In this document: positions 17,750-27,151 of the stretch, in pieces | How positions within the stretch are numbered: the stretch's first letter is position 1 | Layout: each line of letters begins with the position of its first letter | From: an uncultured Chitinophagaceae bacterium | GTDB taxonomy: Bacteria; Bacteroidota; Bacteroidia; Chitinophagales; Chitinophagaceae | Length of the DNA stretch: 64,000 nt | Direction of reading: 5' to 3' | Assembly: GCA_937958995.1 (NCBI GenBank) | Contig: CALGAP010000007.1 | Span: 186,001-250,000, forward strand | The notes under the pieces: generated by a model | The model's input: only the letters and a program-made list of their open reading frames with translations | Told to the model about the DNA's origin: nothing | Database searches by the model: none | Position numbers and translations under genes: made by a program

Positions 17750-18778
17750 ATGCAGCAAGACAAAGACGTTACCATTTACGATCTCGCACGTAAGCTGAAT
17801 ATTTCACCCGCCACGGTGAGCCGTGGCCTGAAAGACCATCCAGCTATCAGCAAGAAAACGAAGAAGCGGATTTTCGACCTGGCCAAGGAAATGGGTTACC
17901 GCAGTAACAATTTTGCGCGCAACCTGCGTAAGCAGACCACGAATACTATCGGCGTGATTGTGCCGCGACTGAACAGTTATTTCATGAGCACCGTGATTGC
18001 CGGTATGGAAAAGGTGGCGAACGAAGCGGGATATAACCTCATCATCAGCCAGTCTTCCGAGTCGGGACAAAAAGAAATTGCGAGTGCGCGCACGATGTTT
18101 AACAACCGCGTGGACGGGTTGCTCGTCTCCCTGGCCTACGACACGGAGGATGTTTCGCACTTCGATGTATTCATTAAGAAAAATATTCCCCTGATCTTTT
18201 TCGACCGCGTTATCGATAACCGCAATTGCGTAAACGTGCTGATCGATAACCGCAAGGCCGCTTATGAGGCTACGAAGCATTTAATAGACCAGGGCTGCAA
18301 GAGAATAGTACACATCACTGCCACTCCTAAACGCAACGTGTATATTGACCGTCTGCAAGGATATAAGCAGGCACTCTTCGATCACAATATCAAATTCAAA
18401 GAAGATTACGTCATCATCAGCAACCTTAGCCAGGAGGCAGGTGCTGCGGCAGCGGAGACCATCAGGCAAATGAAACCGTTGCCCGACGGAATCTTTGTCG
18501 CCAACGACAACTGCGCCGCAGGGTGCGTGATGGCTTTGAAGCAATCGGGTATCCGGATTCCGCACGACATAGCGATTGTTGGTTTCAACAACGACCCCGT
18601 AAGCACCGTAGTGGAACCCAATCTTACCACCATCAACTATCCCGGTTATGAAATGGGAGAAATTGCTGCGCGCAATCTCATCAATCATTTGAATGGCGTT
18701 TCGAGTATCACTTCTACCAATACAATTTTGCTTCGCTCGGAACTCATTATCCGCGATTCGTCGGTGAAGAAGAAATAG
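17750..18778 (+). CDS. LacI-family transcriptional regulator of the glucuronoxylan locus
   Basis: 342 residues from the ATG at 17750 (MQQDKDVTIYDLARKLN); a TTG at 17687 would add 21 residues and would run through the operator palindrome, so it is not used. The N-terminal helix-turn-helix VTIYDLARKLNISPATVSRG and hinge helix near 50-60 are followed by a periplasmic-binding-protein-like effector domain (TNTIGVIVPRLNSYFMSTVIAGME, IPLIFFDRV, PDGIFVANDNCAAGCVMALKQ, VEPNLTTINYPGYEMGEIAA). It sits next to uxuA and the susCD genes, and five matching palindromes occur only around these genes. A glucuronate-pathway sugar or xylan-derived oligosaccharide is the likely effector. Confidence 0.93.
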   Translation: MQQDKDVTIYDLARKLNISPATVSRGLKDHPAISKKTKKRIFDLAKEMGYRSNNFARNLRKQTTNTIGVIVPRLNSYFMSTVIAGMEKVANEAGYNLIISQSSESGQKEIASARTMFNNRVDGLLVSLAYDTEDVSHFDVFIKKNIPLIFFDRVIDNRNCVNVLIDNRKAAYEATKHLIDQGCKRIVHITATPKRNVYIDRLQGYKQALFDHNIKFKEDYVIISNLSQEAGAAAAETIRQMKPLPDGIFVANDNCAAGCVMALKQSGIRIPHDIAIVGFNNDPVSTVVEPNLTTINYPGYEMGEIAARNLINHLNGVSSITSTNTILLRSELIIRDSSVKKK

Positions 18779-18827
18779 CGATGCTTGCTCAGCCGCTATT
18801 CGTGGTAACTAGCACATGCTTCGTTGA

Positions 18828-18866
18828 ATCAAATAAAAAAATAAGGAGAGCACTCTCGCGCTCTCC
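18828..18866 (-). terminator. Rho-independent terminator after susD
   Basis: GGAGAGC (18845-18851) pairs with GCTCTCC (18860-18866). On the minus strand the hairpin is followed by a T-rich tail (TTATTTTTTTATTT), so it ends the susC-susD transcript; it also faces the end of the LacI gene. Confidence 0.75.
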
Positions 18867-18894
18867 TATTGCCATATCGAAAAAATCAGGAAGA

Positions 18895-20871
18895 CTAGTT
18901 ATAACCAGGATTCTGGTAAGCTGCTTTTTCTTCGTCCGTCATCTGCATACCATCTATTTGTCCCTGTGGTATAGGACGCAAATAGTGGAATGGCTGAATG
19001 GTTCGGGTGAAGGTTTCCGGCGTATGATCGCCATAATTAGGCCCGCAGATTTCATAGGTGGCTGCAATCTGATGCCATGTTTGAGTGCGCACCAGGTCGA
19101 ACCAGCGATGACCTTCTCCAAAGTATTCGCGTGAACGTTCGGCCAGTATGTAATCAATATCGATGTTGGTGGGTGTGGCGGCTACCATGGCTGCACTACG
19201 GTCGTCAACCACCGGCGCGTTTAGCGCATTGGAGAATTTCCATTTGCCTGCACGTGCGCGGAGCACATTGATCAGGTCATAAGCTGATTTTCCTGCCTGG
19301 GTAGTAGCTCCCTTTACAGCTGCTTCCGCAGCGATGAAGTACAGCTCAGAGAATTTCGCAATCTTGAAAGGACGCGTGCTGGTAGCGTTCGGTTGACCAA
19401 GACCGGTACCATTGTCGGTACGATAAGTACCCAACTTCCACAGTCCGGGGAACATAACCCTGCTGATTCCACGGGGATTCACCACAAAATCTGCTCTGCC
19501 GGGAATGCGGCCTGCGCCAACGTTGTTGGATGTTTTGTCGGGGAAATTCTGCCCGGTCGGGTACTCGATCTGTGCAGTGAGCGATTCATCGGGCAGGAAT
19601 GTCAGGATGGGATCGCCGGGATACACAGGCAGGTCGTTGGCATTGTACAATACCGGGTTGGGCACACCCCCTTTCGGCCAGTTGCCCCTGTACACAGTAC
19701 TGAAAGTACCATCGTAACGAGAGTCGTTGGTCTTGTCGGCAAAGGTGTTGGTAAACACCCCGATTGTCGGAGCCATACGAATATATGGTCGGCCTAAACC
19801 TTGAACAGCTTCACGTTGTACGGAGCTGACGGCTGCACCGGTACCATCAGGATTGGGTGCACTGCGAATAATGGTATAGTTCCAGGTAACCATCCACACG
19901 GCGGAATTGCGGCCATTGCCTGCTTCGCCATCAAAACAGTTCAGGCAGGCGCCGTTGTAAAATTCATTTTCCTGTGTGTGATCGGCATAGAGAATCATTT
20001 CCTTGTTGCGGTCATTACCACCCACGTGCAGATCATAGAAGGTTTCTTCCAGGCCGAAAGGACCGGGATCATCAATAGCCTGTACCGCTATATTATATGC
20101 CTCCTGGAAATACCAGGCAGCATCATGCCCATCTGGATCTGTACGCGGAGCGTCAGGATAAGTGGGAATATTGTTCGGGTTCTGCAGCCACCAGCCATAA
20201 GTCAGGTATGCTTTGGCCAGGTAAAGACGCGCTGCAGTTTTTGTTACGGCGCCCGTTACCCTTGGTGTAGCCGGCAAGTCGTCTATAGCCTGTTTCAGAT
20301 CGGGGAAAATAGCCTTGGTATAAACTTCAGGCACCGTGTTGCGTATCGAGCTTCTGAAAGCAGTGGTATTGAATTTGAGTTCACCTGATCCCAGGTCGAG
20401 CGGCACGCCGCCAAATGTTTGTACCAGCAGGAAATAATCAAAGGCGCGGAAGAAGCGGGCCTCTGCGATCAGTGAAGCAGCAACACCTGCTTCCTGGCCG
20501 TTTTCAATAACACCACTGGCAGTATTGATATTGGAGAAAGCAGTTCCCCATAACACGTCGGAGCGGCTGGTAGTGGGCGAAAGGTTACCTACCCCACTCA
20601 GATCGGCATCTTTAAAGTTGGCGTCAGCGCTCTGCCCCCAGGTGTATTCGTCTGTGCCGGTTTCGAGTGTGTTGTAATAGTAAGGCTGGCCGTAAATAAG
20701 GCGCAGGTGGCCGTACATGGAAGTAATACCGCCCAACACTCCCTTCTCTGTCTTGAAAAACTCGGGCGTAAAAATATGGCGGGGCTCCTCATCAAGCACC
20801 TTGCTACATCCCGAATTCAACAGCAGTACAACAGCTGAAAGTATCAGAAATTTTATCGGTGTATGTTTCAT
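18895..20871 (-). CDS. susD: SusD/RagB-family outer-membrane glycan-binding lipoprotein
   Basis: 658 residues. The N-terminus MKHTPIKFLILSAVVLLLNSGC carries a lipobox with Cys22 as the lipidated residue. The SusD-like N-terminal region (VLDEEPRHIFTPEFFKTEKGVLGGITSMYGHLR), TPR-type helices (AARLYLAKAYLTYG) and the C-terminal RagB part (KIAKFSELYFIAAEAAVKGA, YDLINVLRARAG, YILAERSREYFGEGHRWFDLVRT) are all present. It lids the SusC transporter and binds oligosaccharide at the cell surface. It follows susC by 11 bases in one operon. The neighbours make glucuronoxylan oligosaccharides the likely ligand; the binding site itself cannot be read from sequence alone. Confidence 0.96.
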   Translation of the reverse strand: MKHTPIKFLILSAVVLLLNSGCSKVLDEEPRHIFTPEFFKTEKGVLGGITSMYGHLRLIYGQPYYYNTLETGTDEYTWGQSADANFKDADLSGVGNLSPTTSRSDVLWGTAFSNINTASGVIENGQEAGVAASLIAEARFFRAFDYFLLVQTFGGVPLDLGSGELKFNTTAFRSSIRNTVPEVYTKAIFPDLKQAIDDLPATPRVTGAVTKTAARLYLAKAYLTYGWWLQNPNNIPTYPDAPRTDPDGHDAAWYFQEAYNIAVQAIDDPGPFGLEETFYDLHVGGNDRNKEMILYADHTQENEFYNGACLNCFDGEAGNGRNSAVWMVTWNYTIIRSAPNPDGTGAAVSSVQREAVQGLGRPYIRMAPTIGVFTNTFADKTNDSRYDGTFSTVYRGNWPKGGVPNPVLYNANDLPVYPGDPILTFLPDESLTAQIEYPTGQNFPDKTSNNVGAGRIPGRADFVVNPRGISRVMFPGLWKLGTYRTDNGTGLGQPNATSTRPFKIAKFSELYFIAAEAAVKGATTQAGKSAYDLINVLRARAGKWKFSNALNAPVVDDRSAAMVAATPTNIDIDYILAERSREYFGEGHRWFDLVRTQTWHQIAATYEICGPNYGDHTPETFTRTIQPFHYLRPIPQGQIDGMQMTDEEKAAYQNPGYN

Positions 20872-20882
20872 TGTCGTAAGTT

Positions 20883-23800
20883 TTAAAATGTCAGGTTAAC
20901 GCCAACCACATAGTTGCGTGTCGATGGTGTGTTGAATCCAACTATCAGTAATCGCCTCAGCAGGCTCGGGTTGCCGCTGATCGGACCGGTAGTTGCCACA
21001 TTTTCATTTCCATATGAATTGGTCTCAGGATCGAGGCCAGATTCTTTATGAAACGGCGAGAACATGACAAATGGGTTTTGAACGGTGAAGTACATGCGCA
21101 TCCTCATATTAGGCAATTTTATCAGGCTGCGTGTAAAATCGTAGCCCAGCGTAATGGTGCGCACCTTCAGGAAGGAAGCATCAAAATAGCTAAGCGTTGT
21201 AGCGTATTTGGGGTTATCACCGCTGATGGGACCCGCAGGATTGGGATATTTTGCATTCTGGTTGTCGGGGGTCCAGTAATCCACTTTGATGTTGTTTCTG
21301 CGGCCGGTGAGCAGGTTCAGGTAACCACTCGAACCGTGTATGGAACTGAACAATATGCCGCCCTTTCTGAAGATACCTACTATGCCAAGGTCGAATCCTT
21401 TGTAAGTAACCAGAGTATTGAAACCACCCTGGAAGTCGGGGTCCACATCAAGAACCTGCCTGTCTTGCGCGCCGATTGGTCGCAGGGGCACTCCGTTTGC
21501 ATCATACTCGCCGGTGTACTCTACCTTGATCATACCTACGGTGCCGCCGGGCTCCAGTATATTCATGTATCCGTCGGCACTGTCTTTGGAGTTGGCCCAG
21601 AGACCGATTCTCTTGTAGTCGAAAATAGCATTGATATTATGACCTACAAACCACCAGTTGCCTTCGTCGCGAGTAGAGCCCGAAGCCAGTGATACCAGCT
21701 TGTTCTTGTTCACATAAAAGTTGAGTCCAGCTTCCCAGGTCCAGCCATTGCGGTCGCTGAGAATAGTGCCGTTCAATGAAAGTTCAAAACCTTTGTTTTG
21801 AGTAGCGCCTATGTTCGAGTTGATACTCGATACGCCTGAGCTTTGCGGCAGACCCAGGTTAAGCAGTACATCTTCGGTCTTTGTTATATAGTATTCGATT
21901 GTACCTGACAAACGATTCTTGAACAGCGAGAAGTCGATACCAAAGTTCCAGGTCTTCGAAAACTCCCAGCCTAGCGATGGGTTGGGAATGCCTGTCACAT
22001 ACAGACCGGTTGCGTAGCTGGTAGGACCAAAATTGTACGGCCTGGTGCTCAGCAAACCAAGCGTTGCATACGGATCGATCGCCTGGTTGGATGTCTGGCC
22101 AAAGCCTGCGCGGATCTTCAGGTTGTTGATTTGAGGAACAGCCTGCATGAACGATTCATTGCTGATATTCCAACCTACAGACACGGCGGGATATGTATGC
22201 CATTTATGTCCCGGAGCCAGTCGTGACGAACCATCTGAACGAATGGTAGCAGAAATCATATAGCGGTTATCGTACGAATACATCACGCGGCCCATATACG
22301 ACATCAGTCCCCAGAGCTGGTAGTCCTGGTTGTTGGGGTCAACGGTAATTTGCCCGTTAGCGCGACCCAGGTTATAGAACTGGAACTGGTCTGCCGGAAT
22401 ATCTATGGCCGACATGCTCGAGCGGTTATATTTTCTTTGTTCTACCGAATATAGCGCTACCGCGTTTACAGTATGCTTGTCTGCAAATGTGCGGTCGAAA
22501 GAAAGTATGTGTTCGAGTGTATAGTGATAAGTTGTTCTGTTGTCTATCGAAGCAGATGAAACCGTAGTGGCGTTCACGTTATTCACGCCTTCGCCGGTGT
22601 ACGCACCATTGTTGGATTGAATATAATCCAGGCCAAGGTTTATGCGATATTTCAGGCCATCCAGGAAGGGAGCTTTCACTTCACCGTACACTGAGTTGTA
22701 GCTGGCCACACCGCGGGTTTCGTTGAGCCACTGGCCATCGTCGTGCAGTCTTTCCACCACGTCCCTTGTCAGCAGGTACTGTTCGTCGGATGCCATGCGG
22801 ATGATTCTCTTCAGCGAGCCATCATCATTATAAGGCGAGGTGATAGGCGTCATACTCAAAATGCTGTAAATGCCCACCTGGTTTCCTTCGCTTACGTTGT
22901 AGTTGTTGTTGGTAGTAAAACCAAAACGGAAATGTTTACCTACCCCCTGTTCCAGCGAACCACGCAGCGAATAGCGGGTGTATTGTTGTGTGGGAATCAC
23001 CGCCTGGTTTTGATAATAGCCTGCACCAAAGTTGTAGCTGCCGGTTTCGGTACCTCCCGAGAGGCTGATGCTCTGGTCGGTAACAATTCCTGTCTTGTAG
23101 AAAAGATCCTGGTAGTCAGTGTTCAGATCATCGGATTCATCCTGGCCGTTTACGTATTGTCCTCTTGCTGCACGCAGTTTCACAAACTCGGGGCCGTTCA
23201 TCATGGGGTATTTGGCAAACACTTTTTGCGCGCCCACATAGCCGCTGTAGTTCACGCGTGCGCTGCGGCCTCTTACACCCTTGTCGGTAGTAACCAGTAT
23301 TACGCCGTTGGCGCCGCGCGAGCCATAGATGGCAGTGGCGGAGGCGTCTTTCAATATTTCAATGCTCTTGATGTCGTTGGGATTAAGATCAGCCAGCGAG
23401 CCAATGAAAGGAATACCATCCAGCACGATCAGCGGGTTGTTGTCGGCCGATAACGACCTGGTGCCCCTGATACGTATCTGCATGGTGGCGCCCGGACGGG
23501 TGGATGTCTGCGACAATTCCACGCCGGCTATTCTGCCCTGCAGTGCCTGTGAGATATTGGCGGATGGCACTTCGCGCATACGCGCGCCCGATATAGAGGC
23601 CACCGAGCCGGTGATAGCTTCTTTACGTTGCGTGCCGTAGCCCACTACCACCACTTCGCCGATCTCCTGTGCAGCAGGAGTCAGTTCAATGTTGACCTGG
23701 TCTTCATCGCCAACAGTCACTTCTTTGTTTGCAAATCCTACGCTGGAAATGACCAGCACATCCCCTTTTGAGGCGCGGATGGTAAACTGGCCTTCGCCAT

Positions 23801-24020
23801 CGGTCATGGAACCAGCCGATCCTCCCTTGACACTCACGGAGGCGCCGATCACCGGTCCACCTGATGCCGATACAATCTTGCCCCGGATCGTTCTGTCCTG
23901 GGCGGACGCCGGCAGCGACCAGGTTAAATAGCAAGCCATCGCCAGCACAACAAACAACAGGCGGCTTGACAAGCGCCGGAGGCTGTTTGCTGAACTTCTT
24001 TGTGTTGCAGACTTTTTCAT
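20883..24020 (-). CDS. susC: SusC/RagA-family TonB-dependent outer-membrane transporter
   Basis: 1045 residues. A long signal peptide (cleavage after PASAQ, about residue 41) leads directly into the carboxypeptidase-regulatory-like domain (RTIRGKIVSASGGPVIGASV, 43-115), the TonB-box region EVVVVGYGTQRKEAITGSVAS, the plug (IRIRGTRSLSADNNPLIVLDGIP, then DASATAIYGSRGANGVILV) and a large barrel ending NYVVGVNLTF. There is no N-terminal STN domain, so it is not of the kind that signals to a FecR anti-sigma factor; control by the LacI repressor fits. Two LacI-type palindromes lie 204 and 259 bases upstream of its start. It imports oligosaccharides trapped by the SusD partner. Confidence 0.97.
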   Translation of the reverse strand: MKKSATQRSSANSLRRLSSRLLFVVLAMACYLTWSLPASAQDRTIRGKIVSASGGPVIGASVSVKGGSAGSMTDGEGQFTIRASKGDVLVISSVGFANKEVTVGDEDQVNIELTPAAQEIGEVVVVGYGTQRKEAITGSVASISGARMREVPSANISQALQGRIAGVELSQTSTRPGATMQIRIRGTRSLSADNNPLIVLDGIPFIGSLADLNPNDIKSIEILKDASATAIYGSRGANGVILVTTDKGVRGRSARVNYSGYVGAQKVFAKYPMMNGPEFVKLRAARGQYVNGQDESDDLNTDYQDLFYKTGIVTDQSISLSGGTETGSYNFGAGYYQNQAVIPTQQYTRYSLRGSLEQGVGKHFRFGFTTNNNYNVSEGNQVGIYSILSMTPITSPYNDDGSLKRIIRMASDEQYLLTRDVVERLHDDGQWLNETRGVASYNSVYGEVKAPFLDGLKYRINLGLDYIQSNNGAYTGEGVNNVNATTVSSASIDNRTTYHYTLEHILSFDRTFADKHTVNAVALYSVEQRKYNRSSMSAIDIPADQFQFYNLGRANGQITVDPNNQDYQLWGLMSYMGRVMYSYDNRYMISATIRSDGSSRLAPGHKWHTYPAVSVGWNISNESFMQAVPQINNLKIRAGFGQTSNQAIDPYATLGLLSTRPYNFGPTSYATGLYVTGIPNPSLGWEFSKTWNFGIDFSLFKNRLSGTIEYYITKTEDVLLNLGLPQSSGVSSINSNIGATQNKGFELSLNGTILSDRNGWTWEAGLNFYVNKNKLVSLASGSTRDEGNWWFVGHNINAIFDYKRIGLWANSKDSADGYMNILEPGGTVGMIKVEYTGEYDANGVPLRPIGAQDRQVLDVDPDFQGGFNTLVTYKGFDLGIVGIFRKGGILFSSIHGSSGYLNLLTGRRNNIKVDYWTPDNQNAKYPNPAGPISGDNPKYATTLSYFDASFLKVRTITLGYDFTRSLIKLPNMRMRMYFTVQNPFVMFSPFHKESGLDPETNSYGNENVATTGPISGNPSLLRRLLIVGFNTPSTRNYVVGVNLTF

Positions 24021-24223
24021 AAACGTTAATTGGTGATTTAGCAGTTAAGGAACCTGATTAATTGATGTTTGGAAGCCTGGCCTGGAACCAACAATTGTCG
24101 CTGCGGAAAATGTTAAACAGTAATTGAGATTGGGAAGCTTGGTCCTTGCAGTGTCGCGTAGCCGGAGAATGGCAAGACCAGTGTTTTTTGTCATACAGCA
24201 GTTTTGGCAAGTGTTAGTTACAA

Positions 24224-24239
24224 ATGCAATCGGTTGCAT
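24224..24239. promoter_or_regulatory. LacI-type operator, copy 2
   Basis: ATGCAATCGGTTGCAT; read on the other strand it is ATGCAACCGATTGCAT, identical to copy 1 over 14 bases and extended by matching flanks. It is 204 bases upstream of the susC start codon and 55 bases from copy 3, a spacing that would allow cooperative or looped repressor binding. Confidence 0.8.
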
Positions 24240-24278
24240 TCAGATTGCGAGAACGAATATAGGTAAATTCTGAAAAAA

Positions 24279-24292
24279 TGCAACCGATTGCA
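24279..24292. promoter_or_regulatory. LacI-type operator, copy 3
   Basis: TGCAACCGATTGCA, identical to copy 1. It is in the susC/xylan-operon intergenic region, in the opposite orientation to copy 2. Confidence 0.8.
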
Positions 24293-24532
24293 ATCTTTTT
24301 TTGAAATTTTGACCGATTCCGAGGCCATGGCGGGCGATGACCAAAAAGCGGTATCGGGCCGGTTTTGGTAATTGTGATGACCTGGTGATATATAAACCGC
24401 TGTGTAAACTCCAAATTACCTAGGAAAATCGCTTACTGACGCCATATTATATTGTCGCAGCCTTCAACTTCATTCGCCACCTTACGCCACGAATAACAAT
24501 TCTTTGCAATTAAATATTTTTTGCGATTTTTA

Positions 24533-24546
24533 TGCAACCGATTGCC
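24533..24546. promoter_or_regulatory. LacI-type operator, copy 4
   Basis: TGCAACCGATTGCC, one mismatch to copy 1 in the last base. It ends 18 bases before the start codon of the GH115 C-terminal-domain gene, so a bound repressor would sit on the promoter-proximal or leader region of the enzyme operon. Confidence 0.75.
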
Positions 24547-24563
24547 GCCAAAAGGCCAGATAA

Positions 24564-25199
24564 ATGAAGCAAGTTCTAACGATACTCGCCTGCCTCCTGC
24601 TCGCCGTCACCTTCCCTGCTCAATCGATCATTGCAGAAAAAGCGGGCGCCAACAGCTTCCCGCTGCAGGTTATCATGACCGACCCCGGCGATCATGCGCT
24701 GGTGGCACTCGCGGCTGGTTTTCTTAAGCCAAATTCAGAAACTGTTACGGCTATAGCACCACAGGTAAAATACCGCGGCATAGCTATTCCGCCATTTCCC
24801 GTAACTTCCAAACCTCAAAAACCGGGCGGCAATGCGCCGCATGTGGAGTATGGAATCTATACATTAAGCCAAGGTGAATTCACCATCAGCGCTTTTTTCT
24901 CGCTTACCCTGAATTTCTGTAACAAAGAAGAAAAATTGCATTATGCCTTTTCTGTTGATAATGACGAACCACAGTTCATCTGCATCAACAAGGAAGACCG
25001 AAACACCGGCAAAGGCATATGGAACAAATGTGTGGCGGAAAATATAATTATTAAGCAAAGCAAGCATACGATTACCAGCGGCGGAAAACATATCGCGCAA
25101 TACTGGATGGTTGATCCCGCGGTGGTTTTACAAAAGCTGGTACTCGACTTCGGCGAAACGAAGAAAACTTATCTTGGTAAGCCGAAAGCCAAACATTAA
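24564..25199 (+). CDS. Secreted free-standing GH115 C-terminal-domain-like protein
   Basis: 211 residues with a signal peptide (LTILACLLLAVTFPAQS). The rest resembles the C-terminal beta-sandwich of GH115 alpha-glucuronidases: EKLHYAFSVDNDEPQFI at 123-139, a W...V motif around 153-157, and HIAQYWMVDPAVVLQKLVLDFG at 176-197, followed by a TYLGKPKA ending like the family's YLGPPES. The GH115 catalytic parts are absent, and there is no trace of them upstream; the ORF has its own start and signal peptide. A carbohydrate-binding or accessory role on glucuronoxylan is inferred. It is the first gene of a tight operon (5 bases before the esterase gene) and has a LacI operator directly upstream. Confidence 0.7.
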   Translation: MKQVLTILACLLLAVTFPAQSIIAEKAGANSFPLQVIMTDPGDHALVALAAGFLKPNSETVTAIAPQVKYRGIAIPPFPVTSKPQKPGGNAPHVEYGIYTLSQGEFTISAFFSLTLNFCNKEEKLHYAFSVDNDEPQFICINKEDRNTGKGIWNKCVAENIIIKQSKHTITSGGKHIAQYWMVDPAVVLQKLVLDFGETKKTYLGKPKAKH

Positions 25200-25204
25200 C
25201 AGAG

Positions 25205-27142
25205 ATGATTGAAAAAAACCCGCGTCATCTGCTAATGATGACGGTTACCGTATTACTTTTTTCCGTTTCCTCTCTCGCCCAGGTAAGACTTCCCCGCCTG
25301 GTCAGAGACAGTATGATTCTGCAGCGCGACATGCCCGTGAAAATCTGGGGCTGGGCCTCTGCCAACGAAAAGATCAGTATCCGGTTTAAGAACAAAACGT
25401 ACAAGGCCAGCGCCGACAAAAATGGCAACTGGCAACTAAAACTGCCCGCCACTCCCGCAGGCGGTCCTTATACGATCGAAATAAAAGGGAAAAATACCAT
25501 CACGCTGAAAGAAGTATTGTTCGGCGATGTGTGGTTCTGCAGCGGGCAAAGCAATATGGTGCACCAGCTGAATATTCACGACGTGACCTATGCAAAGGAT
25601 ATTGCCGAAGCCAATTATCCGATGATTCGTCAATTCTGGATTCCTACGCTCAGCAATATGCAGGGTCCGGTCAACGATTTTCCAACCGGCTATTGGAAAC
25701 CAGCCGTGGGCGATGATGTGCGTCCCTTCAGCGCTGTAGCCTATTTCTTTTGCAAAAAATTATACGACAAATACAAGGTGCCCATGGGAATCATCAACTC
25801 CAGCGTGGGCGGTCCGCCAATAGAGGCGTGGACCAGCGAAGAAGGATTAAAAGCATTTCCCGAAGTAATTAATACTATTCAAAAAAACAAAGACACCGCT
25901 TATATCAATAACTTACGGTCAAGGGCAGCTGCAGCCAACCGGCCAAAGCAACCGGCAGACAAGGGATTGGCAGGTGATGTGAAATGGTACGATCCGGCTT
26001 ACAAACCTGTAAACTGGCGCCCGATTAATATACCCGGTTTCTGGGAAGACCAGGGACTGAGAGATCTCAACGGCGTCGTCTGGTACAGGAGAGAAATTGA
26101 GGTGCCTGCCTCCATGACTGGTCAACCAGCGCGCATCTTTTTAGGAAGAATTGTTGATGCCGACGAATTATACATCAATGGCGAGCGCGTGGGTAATACC
26201 ACTTATCAATACCCGCAACGCCGCTATCATATAAAGCCGGGCGTCTTGAAACCCGGAAAAAATTTGTTAGTAGTCCGTGTCACCAACACCTGGGGCAAAG
26301 GCGGTTTTGTGCCCGATAAGCCATACTGTCTTTTCGCGGGCAACGACACCATCGACCTCAAGGGTACCTGGCATTACAAAGTCGGCGCCGTATTTCCACC
26401 AACCAGCGGAAGCGGCGGTGGCTTCAACGAACTCTACCAGCCCACCGCATTGTACAACGCCATGGTGGCGCCTGCTTTCAACTACACCATCAGGGGCATT
26501 TGCTGGTACCAGGGTGAGGGCAATGTTGCGCGTCCCGGCAACTACGACGACCTGATGGCTGCTATGATCAGCGACTGGCGCAGCAAATGGAACCTGGGCG
26601 AACTGCCTTTCCTGTATGTACAGCTGCCCAATTTTGGCGATTACACCTATCTTCCTTCCGAGAGTAGCTGGGCCGAGCTGCGCGAATCGCAATTCAATGC
26701 ACTGGCGGTGCCCAATACCGCGATGGCAGTCACCATCGATCTCGGCGAATGGAACGACCTGCATCCCGACAACAAAAAAGACGTGGGCGAAAGGCTGGCA
26801 CTGGCCGCGCTGAAGTTATCATATAAAGAGGATATCGTGTATTCAGGACCACTGTTTGATACGGCAGTGATTTCAGGAAATCAAATCATCATTAGCTTTA
26901 CGCATACGGGCAGCGGGTTGATCACCAACGACGGGGAACCGCTTTCTGAATTTGCGATTGCGGGCGAAGACAAAAAATTTGTGTGGGCAAAAGCCCGGAT
27001 AGAAGGTGATAAGGTAATTGTTTGGAGCGAAGAGATCAGTAACCCCAAATACGTCCGGTATGCCTGGGCCGACAGTCCGCCATTTCCCAACTTATACAAC
27101 AAGGAAGGGCTTCCGGCCTCACCATTCAGAACAGACAAATAA
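25205..27142 (+). CDS. SASA/SGNH-type acetylesterase with jelly-roll insert (possible acetylxylan esterase)
   Basis: 645 residues, signal peptide to about LAQ26. The SGNH block I is FCSGQSNMVHQL with Ser116 as the nucleophile; block V is EWNDLHPDNKKDVGERLALAALKL with the catalytic His. A galactose-binding-like jelly roll (WYRREIEVPASMTGQPARIFL, VDADELYINGERVGNTTYQY) is inserted between the two halves at about 270-375, the layout of sialate-O-acetylesterase-like proteins and of the CE20 acetylxylan esterases. GICWYQGEGNVARPGNYDDLM is also typical. Within a glucuronoxylan operon removal of acetyl groups from xylan is the likely role, rather than action on sialic acid. It is 9 bases upstream of the next gene. 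Confidence 0.88.
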   Translation: MIEKNPRHLLMMTVTVLLFSVSSLAQVRLPRLVRDSMILQRDMPVKIWGWASANEKISIRFKNKTYKASADKNGNWQLKLPATPAGGPYTIEIKGKNTITLKEVLFGDVWFCSGQSNMVHQLNIHDVTYAKDIAEANYPMIRQFWIPTLSNMQGPVNDFPTGYWKPAVGDDVRPFSAVAYFFCKKLYDKYKVPMGIINSSVGGPPIEAWTSEEGLKAFPEVINTIQKNKDTAYINNLRSRAAAANRPKQPADKGLAGDVKWYDPAYKPVNWRPINIPGFWEDQGLRDLNGVVWYRREIEVPASMTGQPARIFLGRIVDADELYINGERVGNTTYQYPQRRYHIKPGVLKPGKNLLVVRVTNTWGKGGFVPDKPYCLFAGNDTIDLKGTWHYKVGAVFPPTSGSGGGFNELYQPTALYNAMVAPAFNYTIRGICWYQGEGNVARPGNYDDLMAAMISDWRSKWNLGELPFLYVQLPNFGDYTYLPSESSWAELRESQFNALAVPNTAMAVTIDLGEWNDLHPDNKKDVGERLALAALKLSYKEDIVYSGPLFDTAVISGNQIIISFTHTGSGLITNDGEPLSEFAIAGEDKKFVWAKARIEGDKVIVWSEEISNPKYVRYAWADSPPFPNLYNKEGLPASPFRTDK

Positions 27143-27151
27143 CAAACGCAC

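Larger units (their letters stand above)
24021..24563. promoter_or_regulatory. Shared divergent regulatory region of susCD and the xylan enzyme operon
   Basis: A 543-base gap without a plausible gene. It holds three copies of the LacI-type palindrome (24224, 24279, 24533), the first two towards susC and the last 18 bases before the start codon at 24564. No confident promoter boxes could be picked. Otherwise the stretch is unremarkable. Confidence 0.7.
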
